Source: Mesorhizobium sp. YM1C-6-2
Lineage (GTDB): Bacteria > Pseudomonadota > Alphaproteobacteria > Rhizobiales > Rhizobiaceae
Reading direction: 5' to 3'
Assembly: GCF_003666685.1 (NCBI RefSeq)
Contig: NZ_RCIZ01000002.1
Coordinates: 16,001-80,000 of the forward strand
DNA length: 64,000 nt
A program made the position numbers and the translations under genes. The notes under the pieces were generated by a model. The model searched no databases. It was given only the letters and a program-made list of their open reading frames with translations, and was not told the DNA's origin. Below, piece by piece: positions 28,438-37,334 of the stretch. How positions within the stretch are numbered: position 1 is the stretch's first letter; every line of letters begins with the position of its first letter.

Positions 28438-29739
28438 CTAGTGCTGGACGAGCTTGGACTTGTATTCGCTGCGCTGTATCGAACCGAACGGGACAAGCTC
28501 GACGCTGGCGGTGAAGACGAGCGCTTCGCGGATGCGCCGGGCGATTGCCCCCGCCAGGTCGCCGGATGGCTCGCCGTCGCGTTCGAGTTCGACCTGGATG
28601 GGCAGCGGCGGCTCCTGCTTGACGCCCTGGCTTTTCGGCGCAACCAGGATCAGCCCGCTGACGGCCGGCCGGAACTCGGCGACGATCTCGCGGATGGCGG
28701 TCGGGAAGACGTTGACGCCGCGCACGATCAGCATGTCGTCGGTGCGGCCGATGCAGCGGATACGCGGCGCGGTGCGGCCGCAGGGGCAGGGTGAGGTCCA
28801 GACCTGCACATGATCGCGGCTGCGGAAGCGCAGCAGGGGCGCGGCCCGGTGCCGCAGATGCGTGAGCACCAGCTCGCCACGCGCGCCGTCTTCCATCTCG
28901 ATCACGGTTCCCGTGTCAGGATCGACGAGCTCGGCATGCACGATGCCCCGGCCACCCAGATGCATCCCGTCCTGGTGCTCGCACTCGCCCCACAGGGAGA
29001 CGCCGATGTCGCCGATGCCCATCGCCTCGGTGACCCTGGCGCCCCAGCCTTCCTCGAGCCGGGCGCGCATGGCAGGTTCGCCGCCGCCGGGTTCCCCGCC
29101 GACGATCACGCGCGTGACCGAAGAGCCCTTGAGGTCGAAATTCCTCTCCGCCGCCCATTCGATCAGATGCGAGGCGTAGGAGGGCGTCAGCACCGCGGCG
29201 GTGGGCCGCAGCAGCCGGATTGCCATCATCAGCCGGTCGGTGTTGCCGGTGCCGACTGGCACATGGCAGACGCCCAGCCGGTCGAAGGCGCCGAGTACCG
29301 CACCCGCCACGAACGGGCCGGCATTGTAGGTCGACACGACGGTGTCGCCCGGCCGCAGTCCGGCCGTCGAATAGGAACGCGCCGAAGTCGTTTCCCAATT
29401 GTCGAGATCGCCGCGGGTGAGTGGGATATAGCTCGGCGTGCCCGTGGTGCCGCTGGTGGAGAAGATGCGCACCAGTTCGGAGCGCTCGACGCACAGATGC
29501 GCGCCGATCGGATTTTCGGCGGTGCACGAAGCGCGGATCTCGCTTTTCTCGGTGAAGGGGAGGGAGGCGATGGCCGCCAGACCGTCGATCGAGCCGGCAT
29601 CGGGGAAGCCGGCACGGGCCAGCTTTTCGCGATAGAAGGCGGAGCGTTCGAAAAGATAGGCGATCTGGCCGCGGAAACTGGCGTCGTCGGCCGCCTGCTG
29701 CTCGGTCCAGGGCAATGTCTCGGTCGCCCGGTCGAACAT
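28438..29739 (-). CDS. PaaK-like aryl-CoA ligase
   Basis: This 433-residue protein belongs to the phenylacetate-CoA ligase branch of adenylate-forming enzymes. Residues include STSGTTGTPSYIPLT (phosphate-binding loop, near 92), GIGDIGVSLWGEC, the RCIGRTDDMLIVRGVNVFP hinge and a C-terminal basic SIQRSEYKSKLV. The catalytic hinge pattern GRTDDMLIVRGVNVFP is the standard PaaK signature. The start is the ATG at 29739, two bases after the stop of the upstream gene, so coupling is likely. It probably activates an aromatic acid to its CoA ester; the exact acid is not readable. Confidence 0.9.
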   Translation of the reverse strand: MFDRATETLPWTEQQAADDASFRGQIAYLFERSAFYREKLARAGFPDAGSIDGLAAIASLPFTEKSEIRASCTAENPIGAHLCVERSELVRIFSTSGTTGTPSYIPLTRGDLDNWETTSARSYSTAGLRPGDTVVSTYNAGPFVAGAVLGAFDRLGVCHVPVGTGNTDRLMMAIRLLRPTAAVLTPSYASHLIEWAAERNFDLKGSSVTRVIVGGEPGGGEPAMRARLEEGWGARVTEAMGIGDIGVSLWGECEHQDGMHLGGRGIVHAELVDPDTGTVIEMEDGARGELVLTHLRHRAAPLLRFRSRDHVQVWTSPCPCGRTAPRIRCIGRTDDMLIVRGVNVFPTAIREIVAEFRPAVSGLILVAPKSQGVKQEPPLPIQVELERDGEPSGDLAGAIARRIREALVFTASVELVPFGSIQRSEYKSKLVQH

Positions 29740-29741
29740 GT

Positions 29742-30521
29742 CTACCGATCTCCCTGCCGGCGATAGGCGACGGCCGCCTCGGCGTTTGCCGCCATGGTGA
29801 AGCCGATCGGTGTTTCGCGTTCCTCGGCGAGGTGGGCAAGCAAGCTGGCGGTGCGGCCGAGCAATGGGATCGCCTTGACCATGGAAGGCGCGAAATCGAG
29901 GTCGAGCAGCACGGCGGCGATCGGCATCGACACGTTCATGACCAGCGGCTTCCCCCAGACTTCCGGGGCGATGGCGCCGATATCGAGCGCCAGCCGCACG
30001 TGCCGGCCGGCGACACCCCGCTCGGACGCCAATGCGAGGATGCGCTCGGCGCGCGGGTCGACCGGCTTGTGGATGGGGTGGCCGAAGCCCGGCAGCTTGC
30101 CGCCCGATGCGTGGATCTCGGCAAGCGTCTCGCGGATCACTGTGCGCGGATCGCCTTCCTTCTCCCGCAACTCGACCAGCAGCCTAGCGCACAATTCCGA
30201 GGTGCCGAGGATGACCGGCCCGGCGCCCAGAATGCCGGCGGCAAGGGCGCCCTGAAGCGAGCCGGGATCTGCGGCAAGCGTCATGCGCGCCGCCTGGACG
30301 GTGGGCACCAGGCCGTGCTCGGCGATGGCCACCAGCAGGAGGTCGAGGAAGAAGCGCTGGTTTTCGGTCGGCTCGCGGCCGGTGAGCAGCAAATGGAAGT
30401 AGTCGGTGAAGCCGACCCGGCCCATGAGGTCGCGCGTAAGATCGCGGCCGCGCACCTCGATACGGTCCGCATGAGCCTCGCAAATGGAGGTGACGGCCGG
30501 CCCTGCTTTGCCGATCTGCAT
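29742..30521 (-). CDS. citryl-CoA lyase / citrate synthase-like protein
   Basis: This 259-residue protein has the citrate-synthase fold in the short form annotated as citryl-CoA lyase. It keeps GKLPGFGHPIHKPVDPRA (catalytic His region), the GRDLTRDLMGRVGFTDYFHLLLTG start and a truncated C-terminus compared with the 370-430 residues of true citrate synthase. It is the first gene of the operon; ATG at 30521 with GGAGG upstream. Reaction direction is uncertain: it may split or form a citryl-CoA-like thioester. Its pairing with an acyl-CoA ligase suggests a CoA-dependent degradation route. Confidence 0.85.
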   Translation of the reverse strand: MQIGKAGPAVTSICEAHADRIEVRGRDLTRDLMGRVGFTDYFHLLLTGREPTENQRFFLDLLLVAIAEHGLVPTVQAARMTLAADPGSLQGALAAGILGAGPVILGTSELCARLLVELREKEGDPRTVIRETLAEIHASGGKLPGFGHPIHKPVDPRAERILALASERGVAGRHVRLALDIGAIAPEVWGKPLVMNVSMPIAAVLLDLDFAPSMVKAIPLLGRTASLLAHLAEERETPIGFTMAANAEAAVAYRRQGDR

Positions 30522-30762
30522 TTTTCCTCCCTCGCCGGGCAGTCTGGCGCTGCGTCTTATCCGGCTGCGGGAGATGCTATTTCAACTGGGCTTCCGGCGC
30601 CAGCGGCGTCGAGGACGATAAAAACGGGCCTTCTTGCGGATCGCGGGGGATTTGGCTATGAGGCCACCGCACCCCAGCGTTCCGCCAAAAACGGAACGCA
30701 CAGGGCCAATCCTCCAAGGCTTCCGCGAGCCCGGAACGTTCGACACGGGGCACACGCTTTCC

Positions 30763-32037
30763 ATGGCGCGCATCGTTATGAAATTCGGCGGTACGTCCGT
30801 GGCCGACATCGGCCGCATCCGCAACGTAGCGCGCCACGTCAAACGCGAGGTCGATGCCGGCCACGAGGTCGCCGTGGTGGTCTCTGCGATGGCCGGCAAG
30901 ACCAACGAGCTGGTCGGCTGGGTGCAGGAAGCCTCGAAGGCCGAAGGCTCCAATCTCAACATCTACGACGCCCGCGAATATGACGCGGTGGTGGCGTCCG
31001 GCGAGCAGGTGACGTCGGGGCTCCTGGCGCTGGTGCTGCAGTCGATGGGCGTCCATGCCCGCTCCTGGCAGGGCTGGCAGATCCCGATCCGAACCGACAA
31101 TGCCCATGGCGCGGCGCGCATCGAGGAGATCGACGGCTCGCTGATGATGCAGCGCTTCGGCGAAGGCCAGGTCGCGGTCATCGCCGGCTTCCAGGGCATT
31201 GCGCCGGACAACCGCATCGCGACGCTCGGCCGCGGTGGTTCGGACACCAGCGCCGTCGCCATCGCGGCCGCCGTCAGGGCCGACCGCTGCGACATCTATA
31301 CCGACGTGGACGGGGTCTACACGACCGACCCGCGCATCGAGCCCAAGGCGCGGCGCCTGCCTAAGATATCCTTCGAGGAAATGCTCGAAATGGCCTCGCT
31401 CGGCGCCAAGGTGCTGCAGGTGCGCTCGGTCGAGCTTGCCATGGTGCACAAGGTGCGCACTTTCGTGCGATCCTCCTTCGAGGACCCGGATGCGCCGGGC
31501 ATGGGCGATTTCCTGAACCCGCCCGGAACGCTTATTTGCGACGAGGATGAAATCGTGGAACAGCAGGTCGTCACCGGTATCGCCTATGCCAAGGACGAAG
31601 CCCAGATATCGCTCAGGCGCGTGGCCGACCGGCCGGGCGTGGCGGGCGGCATCTTCGGGCCGCTGGCCGAGGCCAACATCAATGTCGACATGATCGTCCA
31701 GAACATCTCCGAGGACGGCAAATCGACCGACATGACCTTCACCGTGCCCTCCGGCGACGTCGTCAAGGCGCTCGCCGTGCTCGACAAGGTCAAGCAGACC
31801 GTGGGATTCGACGTCGTCCAGCACGACGAGGGCATGTCCAAGGTGTCGGTCATCGGCATCGGCATGCGAAGCCATGCCGGCGTCGCCGCCACCGCCTTCA
31901 AGGCGCTTGCCGAGAAGGGGATCAACATCCGGGCGATCACAACGTCCGAGATCAAGATCTCGATCCTGATCGACGGGCCGTACACGGAATTGGCGGTGCG
32001 GACTTTACATTCCGTCTATGGGCTGGATAAGCAGTAA
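30763..32037 (+). CDS. lysC: aspartate kinase
   Basis: LysC phosphorylates aspartate, the first step to lysine, threonine and methionine. The 424-residue product starts MARIVMKFGGTS and has ASGEQVTSGLL, GRGGSDTSAVAIA and DPR motifs in the kinase domain, then two ACT domains (about 265-420) for feedback control. The start is the ATG at 30763. It is followed after 164 bp by ptsP, the usual order in Rhizobiales. The 241-bp gap on the left is shared with the divergent catabolic operon. Confidence 0.98.
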   Translation: MARIVMKFGGTSVADIGRIRNVARHVKREVDAGHEVAVVVSAMAGKTNELVGWVQEASKAEGSNLNIYDAREYDAVVASGEQVTSGLLALVLQSMGVHARSWQGWQIPIRTDNAHGAARIEEIDGSLMMQRFGEGQVAVIAGFQGIAPDNRIATLGRGGSDTSAVAIAAAVRADRCDIYTDVDGVYTTDPRIEPKARRLPKISFEEMLEMASLGAKVLQVRSVELAMVHKVRTFVRSSFEDPDAPGMGDFLNPPGTLICDEDEIVEQQVVTGIAYAKDEAQISLRRVADRPGVAGGIFGPLAEANINVDMIVQNISEDGKSTDMTFTVPSGDVVKALAVLDKVKQTVGFDVVQHDEGMSKVSVIGIGMRSHAGVAATAFKALAEKGINIRAITTSEIKISILIDGPYTELAVRTLHSVYGLDKQ

Positions 32038-32201
32038 CAGACCCTAGGATCGTGATTTCGAAGCTCGTTTGATTTCGATACTGCGCCCCGGGCGAATTTC
32101 GAAATCGAACGGCACTGGCGTACTCTGGTGTCCGCCGGATTTTTCCGGCAGTAGTGGGGTGTTCGGGCGCGGAACCCTCTGCGCCCAGGGAGAGCCGCTT
32201 T

Positions 32202-34472
32202 ATGCGTGACATGGCCGCAGGCCCGCGCGTCCTGTTGAAACGGCTCCGCGAGCTGATGGCGGAGGCGCTCGCGCCGCAGGAGCGGCTCGATCGCATCGTG
32301 CATGACATCGCCCAGAACATGGTGGCCGAGGTCTGCTCGCTCTATGTCCTGCGCGCCGATTCGGTGCTCGAACTCTATGCCACCGAAGGCCTGAAGCGCG
32401 AATCGGTGCACCTTGCCCAGTTGCGTCTGGGCCAGGGCCTGGTTGGAACGATCGCGGCCAGCGCCCGCGCGCTGAACCTCTCCGAAGCCCAGCAGCATCC
32501 GGCCTTCGCCTACCTGCCCGAGACAGGCGAGGAGATCTACAGTTCCTTCCTCGGCGTGCCGGTGCTCAGGGCAGGGCGCACGCTCGGCGTGCTGGTGGTG
32601 CAGAACCGCACCAAGCGCCAGTATCGCGACGACGAGGTCGAGGCGCTGGAAACCGCCGCCATGGTCATCGCCGAGATGATCGCGGCCGGCGAGCTTGCCC
32701 ACCTGACCCGGCCGGGGCTGGAGCTCGATCTTCGCCGCCCGGCAAGCTTCACCGGCATCTCGTTCAACGACGGCATCGGGCTTGGCCATGTCGTGCTGCA
32801 CGAGCCGCGCATCGTCGTCACCAACCTCTTCAACGAGGATAGCGACGAGGAGATGCGGCGGCTGGAGCAGGCGCTGGGGTCGCTGCGCCTGTCGATCGAC
32901 GACATGCTGTCGCGCCGCGACGTCGCCTTCGAGGGCGAGCATCGCGCGGTGCTCGAAGCCTACCGCATGTTCGCCAACGACCAGGGCTGGGTGCGCAGGC
33001 TGGAGGAAGCGGTGCGCAACGGCCTCACCGCCGAGGCGGCGGTCGAGAAGGTGCAGAGCGACATGCGCGCGCGCATGCTGCACATGACCGACCCCTATCT
33101 GCGCGAGCGGATGAGCGATTTCGACGATCTCGCCAACCGGCTGCTGCGCATGCTGATGGGCCGCGGCCCGGACGACGTCGCGGCGGCGCTGCCCAAGGAC
33201 GCCATCATCGTGGCGCGCTCGATGGGCGCGGCCGAGCTGCTCGACTATCCGCGCGAGAAGCTGCGCGGGCTGGTGCTGGAGGACGGCACCGTCACCAGTC
33301 ACGTCGTCATCGTGGCGCGCGCGGTGGGCATTCCCGTCGCCGGCCAGGTCAAGGGCGCCGTCTCCATGTCGGAAAACGGCGACGCGATCATCGTCGACGG
33401 CGACGAGGGCACGATCCATCTCAGGCCGCAATCCGACCTCGAAGCCGCCTATGCCGAGAAGGTGCGGTTCCGGGCGCGCCGGCAGGAACTCTACCGCGAA
33501 CTGCGCAACAAGCCTTCGGTCAGCAGGGACGGCGTCGGCATCGACCTGATGATGAATGCCGGGCTTGCCGTCGACCTGCCGCAACTCGCCGAATCGGGCG
33601 CGGCGGGCATCGGCCTCTTCCGCACCGAGCTGCAGTTCATGGTCGCCTCGACCTTCCCGCGCGCCGAGGCGCAGGAAGGGCTCTACCGCGACGTGCTCGA
33701 CGCCGCGAAGGGCAAGCCGGTGACCTTCCGCACCATCGACATCGGCGGCGACAAGATCCTGCCCTACTTCAAGAACCTGGCGCATGAGGAAAACCCGGCG
33801 CTCGGCTGGCGCGCGATCCGCCTTACCCTCGACCGGCCCGGCCTCCTGCGCACCCAGATCCGGGCGCTGCTGAAAGCCGCGGGCGGGCGCGAGCTACGCC
33901 TGATGCTGCCCATGGTCACCGTGCTGTCCGAGGTCGCTCAGGCGCGCGAGATCATCGACAAGGAAGTGCGGCATTTGTCGCGCTTCGCCCATCACCTGCC
34001 GACCAGCCTGAAGCTCGGCGCCATGCTCGAGGTGCCGGCGCTGCTGTGGCAGCTCGACGAGCTGATGAAGGCGGTCGACTTCGTCTCGGTCGGCTCCAAC
34101 GACCTGTTCCAGTTCGTGATGGCGGCCGATCGCGGCAACACGCAGCTTGCCGACCGCTTCGACACGCTGTCGGTGCCGTTCCTCAGGGTGCTGAAGCAGG
34201 TTGCCGACGCCGGTATCCGCAACCACACGCCCGTCACGCTCTGCGGCGAGCTTGCCGGCAGGCCGATCTCGGCGATGGCGCTGATCGGGCTCGGCTACCG
34301 GTCCATCTCGATGTCGCCGGCCTCGATCGGCCCGGTCAAGGCGATGCTCGCCGAACTGCCGGTCGGCGAACTGACGAAATTCTTCGAGGAAAATCTCGCC
34401 GGCCACGCCGCCAACCTGCCGATGCGGGCACTCTTGCAGGCCTTCGCCGACGATCGCGGGATTCCGCTTTAA
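32202..34472 (+). CDS. ptsP: PTS-Ntr enzyme I (PtsP) with N-terminal GAF domain
   Basis: PtsP passes phosphate from PEP to the regulatory protein NPr, the start of the nitrogen-related phosphotransferase chain. The 756-residue protein has a GAF sensor domain (about 20-165), then the enzyme I domains: the phospho-His domain with TVTSHVVIVARA (His367), and the PEP-binding barrel with GLFRTELQFM, RTIDIGGDK, and the C-terminal GSNDLFQFVMAADR segment. In alphaproteobacteria the GAF domain senses glutamine. The start is the ATG at 32202 with AGGGAGAG upstream. It normally leads into prfA; here an insertion separates them. Confidence 0.97.
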   Translation: MRDMAAGPRVLLKRLRELMAEALAPQERLDRIVHDIAQNMVAEVCSLYVLRADSVLELYATEGLKRESVHLAQLRLGQGLVGTIAASARALNLSEAQQHPAFAYLPETGEEIYSSFLGVPVLRAGRTLGVLVVQNRTKRQYRDDEVEALETAAMVIAEMIAAGELAHLTRPGLELDLRRPASFTGISFNDGIGLGHVVLHEPRIVVTNLFNEDSDEEMRRLEQALGSLRLSIDDMLSRRDVAFEGEHRAVLEAYRMFANDQGWVRRLEEAVRNGLTAEAAVEKVQSDMRARMLHMTDPYLRERMSDFDDLANRLLRMLMGRGPDDVAAALPKDAIIVARSMGAAELLDYPREKLRGLVLEDGTVTSHVVIVARAVGIPVAGQVKGAVSMSENGDAIIVDGDEGTIHLRPQSDLEAAYAEKVRFRARRQELYRELRNKPSVSRDGVGIDLMMNAGLAVDLPQLAESGAAGIGLFRTELQFMVASTFPRAEAQEGLYRDVLDAAKGKPVTFRTIDIGGDKILPYFKNLAHEENPALGWRAIRLTLDRPGLLRTQIRALLKAAGGRELRLMLPMVTVLSEVAQAREIIDKEVRHLSRFAHHLPTSLKLGAMLEVPALLWQLDELMKAVDFVSVGSNDLFQFVMAADRGNTQLADRFDTLSVPFLRVLKQVADAGIRNHTPVTLCGELAGRPISAMALIGLGYRSISMSPASIGPVKAMLAELPVGELTKFFEENLAGHAANLPMRALLQAFADDRGIPL

Positions 34473-34561
34473 AATCGTCGACTGCCCTGATTGCCGAGGT
34501 GAGTGGGACGCTCCGCGATGTCTTGCCGGGAGCTCCCAAAGTGCGCTTGGCACAGCCGTTC

Positions 34562-34578
34562 TGCAACAAGTGGTTGCA
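34562..34578. promoter_or_regulatory. inverted repeat upstream of amidohydrolase gene
   Basis: TGCAAC and GTTGCA are separated by 5 bases, a perfect 6-bp dyad 77 bp upstream of the amidohydrolase start at 34655. The size and spacing suit a dimeric repressor or activator. No regulator gene lies beside it, so the binding protein is unknown. Confidence 0.3.
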
Positions 34579-34654
34579 ACGGTATCGGGCGTGTGTAAGC
34601 CTGCCAAAAGCGTCGATTTCGACCGCGCCGAATGCTTGGGGGCAAGAGTAAAGA

Positions 34655-35998
34655 ATGACTGGCAGACTTGGTGCGTTGCTCGCGAGCGCCTTACTGGTGC
34701 TGTTCACGGCTTCTCCCCTGCAGGCTCAGAGTTCCCCATCGGGTGCGGTGGTCTTCGACAACGTGCGCATCTTTGACGGCGCTGCCTTGACCGAGCCGAT
34801 GAACGTGCTCGTCGAAGGGAACAAGATCGCAAGGATTTCGGCCGAACCGATCAGTACGGATGCAGCGGCGACACGAATCGCGGGCGACGGCCGAACGCTG
34901 ATGCCCGGACTTATCGATGCGCATTGGCATACGTTCATGGTCCGGCCTTCGATGATGATGGCGTCGACTGCGCCGTTCCCCTTCATAACGTTGCTGGCGG
35001 GAGCCGAAGCCGAGTCGACGCTCATGCGCGGTTTCACCAGTGTTCGCGATCTGGGTGGGCCGGCATTCGGCCTCAAGATGGCGATTGACAGGGGCGTGAT
35101 GCCCGGGCCGCGCATCTGGCCGTCAGGGGCGATGATCTCGCAGACCGGAGGTCACGGGGATTTCCGGATGCTGTCCGACTTGCCGGCGACGCCTAGCGTC
35201 CTGAGCTACCCGGAGCGTATGGGCATGTCGGCAATCGTCGATTCGCCGGACGAGGTTCGCAAGCGCACCCGGGAGCAATTGCTGCAAGGGGCCAGCCAGA
35301 TCAAGCTGACCGTCAGCGGCGGGGTATCGTCGCCCTATGGACCGATCGACACGTTCCAGTTGAGCGTCGACGAAATCCGGGCGGCCGTCGAAGCGGCGGC
35401 AAACTGGGGCACCTATGTGACGGTGCATGCCTATACGCCGGAAGCGATACGCAACGCGATCGAAGCCGGCGCAAAGGTCATCGACCATGGCCAGCTCGCC
35501 GATGAAGACGCCGTCAAGCTGATGGCGGAAAAAGGCACATGGTGGAGCCTCCAGCCATTCGTCGGCGATGAGAACGCGAACCAACATGCGGATCCCGAGC
35601 GACAGGCAAGCGCGGCCGAGATCCATGCCGGTACCGACAGGGCATACGAGCTGGCGCGAAAGCATGGTGTGAAGGTCGCGTTCGGCACCGACATTCTGTT
35701 CGATGCCGCGCGGGCCGCACGGCAGGGGTCGCAGCTCGAAACAATGACACGGTGGTACACGCCGGCGGAGGTGCTGAAGATGGCGACCGCGGACAATGCC
35801 GAGCTGCTGGCGCTGTCCGATCGGCGCAATCCCTATCCGGGCAGGCTTGGCGTCGTCGAAGTCGGTGCACTCGCGGACCTGCTTCTGGTCGACGGTGATC
35901 CGATCGCCCAGATCGGGCTGCTTGCGGACCCCGCGAAGAACCTGCTGGTCATCATGAAGGACGGCCGTATCGTCAAGAACACCGTCGTGAAGGATTGA
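34655..35998 (+). CDS. exported amidohydrolase (imidazolonepropionase-like / prolidase family)
   Basis: This 447-residue metal-dependent hydrolase has a signal peptide (basic start, LLASALLVLFTASPLQAQ, cleaved near residue 25) and the amidohydrolase pattern: LMPGLIDAHWHTF (first metal His pair), IKLTVSGGVSS (carbamylated-lysine position), VHAYTPEAIRNAIEAG with catalytic His, VIDHG and FGTDILFDA (late Asp). Relatives hydrolyse X-Pro dipeptides, ochratoxin or other amides in the periplasm. The start is at 34655 with a weak ribosome site. It is part of a 2.7-kb insertion between ptsP and prfA and is followed by a broken SphA-like porin gene; the two may have formed an uptake and breakdown pair. 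Confidence 0.9.
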   Translation: MTGRLGALLASALLVLFTASPLQAQSSPSGAVVFDNVRIFDGAALTEPMNVLVEGNKIARISAEPISTDAAATRIAGDGRTLMPGLIDAHWHTFMVRPSMMMASTAPFPFITLLAGAEAESTLMRGFTSVRDLGGPAFGLKMAIDRGVMPGPRIWPSGAMISQTGGHGDFRMLSDLPATPSVLSYPERMGMSAIVDSPDEVRKRTREQLLQGASQIKLTVSGGVSSPYGPIDTFQLSVDEIRAAVEAAANWGTYVTVHAYTPEAIRNAIEAGAKVIDHGQLADEDAVKLMAEKGTWWSLQPFVGDENANQHADPERQASAAEIHAGTDRAYELARKHGVKVAFGTDILFDAARAARQGSQLETMTRWYTPAEVLKMATADNAELLALSDRRNPYPGRLGVVEVGALADLLLVDGDPIAQIGLLADPAKNLLVIMKDGRIVKNTVVKD

Positions 35999-36164
35999 GG
36001 ATACCCGTCGAGGAATTCGCCGGCCGGTCCGTGCTCTGCATGGGACGTCGCGACCAGTCGACGAGTTACCAAGCCTGTTTTCAGAACTTGTTTCAACGTT
36101 TGCAGCAGCCCGTCGAAACCCTGGTGGCCGAGGCGGGTGCGCCAAGATTGAGTGCTGAAGAAAC

Positions 36165-37109
36165 ATGAAAATCCGTTTCGGTTGTGCGACCGCCCTTGCT
36201 CTCGGCTGCCTCTATCCGGGCGTCGATCTCCATGCAGCGGAAGGTGGCGCTGGCGTCTACGTGCTCGGGCTGCGCAGCAGCGGCGCCGGTCTCACCCCGC
36301 CTCCGGGGGTGTTTTTCTCGGATCAGCTTTTCATCTACGACGGATCCTTGGCCGGCCTCGTCGAGCTTGACGGTGGTGTGCTCGCTGCCGGCGTTGATGC
36401 CAGCGTCATCGTCAACATTCCAACGGTGGTTTGGGTGACAGAAGCCGAGGTGATGGGCGCCAGGCTCGGCTTTTCCGCGACGACTCCGTTTGGCCGTACC
36501 GCCGTCGAAGGGTTCGTGAACCCGTTCGTGGAAGCCAGCGACAGCGTGACGACGTTCGGCGACCCTGCCCTGGCCGCCTTCCTTGGCTGGAACAGCGGCA
36601 ATTTCCACATACAATCCGGCGTCACGGGCTATTTTCCGGTTGGCGACTACACGGAGGGTGCGCTTGCCAACGTCGCTCGTCACAGGCTTGCCGCGGACTT
36701 CTAAATGGCCGTCACCTGGCTCAATCCCGAATGGGGGATCGATGTCTCGAACACTATCGGGTTCACCTTCAACGCAGAGAACCAGGCGACCAACTACAGG
36801 ACCGGAAATGAATTCCACTGGGAAGGCGCGATCACCAAGCAACTGACCGAAAGTTTTTCGGCAGGGCTCGTTGGCTACTACTACAAGCAGCTGACGGCGG
36901 ATGAGGCGCCGCCGGCGATCGCCGCGATCCTCGGCGATTTCAAGGGGGAGATAGCGGGCATAGGCGCGCAGATAGGCTACAATTTCCACATCGGCGAAGC
37001 GCCAGTCTCGACCCGGTTGAGATATTATCACCAGTTCAATGCCACAAATCACCTGGAGGGCGATTCCGTCTTCCTGTCCCTGAGCCTTCCGCTGGCGGTA
37101 AACCGATAG
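36165..37109 (+). pseudogene. SphA/MetA-type outer membrane beta-barrel protein, one in-frame stop
   Basis: The frame from the ATG at 36165 codes a signal peptide (to about residue 22), then a beta-barrel of the phenol-degradation MetA / SphA type (GDYTEGALANVARHR, later TWLNPEWGIDVSNTIGFTFN and YYHQF, ending LSLSLPL). A TAA at 36702-36704 interrupts it after residue 179, and the same frame continues for 135 codons to a natural stop at 37109. The second half matches the family as strongly as the first, so the stop is a recent nonsense mutation, a readthrough site or a sequence error. A restart at ATG 36705 would yield only half a barrel without a signal. Family members are channel-like proteins for hydrophobic substrates. 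Confidence 0.82.
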
Positions 37110-37334
37110 AGCGAAAGTTCCTCGGCCCGATCTGAGTCCCCAGGCGATCTGGAGCGATTTGGATCGCCGCGAGCAGGAAAAACGGGTTGCGAGGAAGGTC
37201 GTGCTTTCGTGGCTCGATGTTGACGCGGTATTCCAATGCGGCGAAGAAGTTCTTGGCTGACGCGATGGTTGTTCTGCCTGACTGCGAACGAGGATGCCGT
37301 TGAGCTTTCCCGCGATCTTCGATAAGGCGCGTCG

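Noticed and set aside
27816..28643. Extension of the GST protein upstream of 27815
   Set aside because: It is a shadow of the VOC and ligase genes; the ATG at 27815 has an excellent ribosome site.
32016..33785. 589-codon frame antisense to ptsP
   Set aside because: Composition is that of complement-strand shadow (many His, Arg, Ala), with no domain signature.
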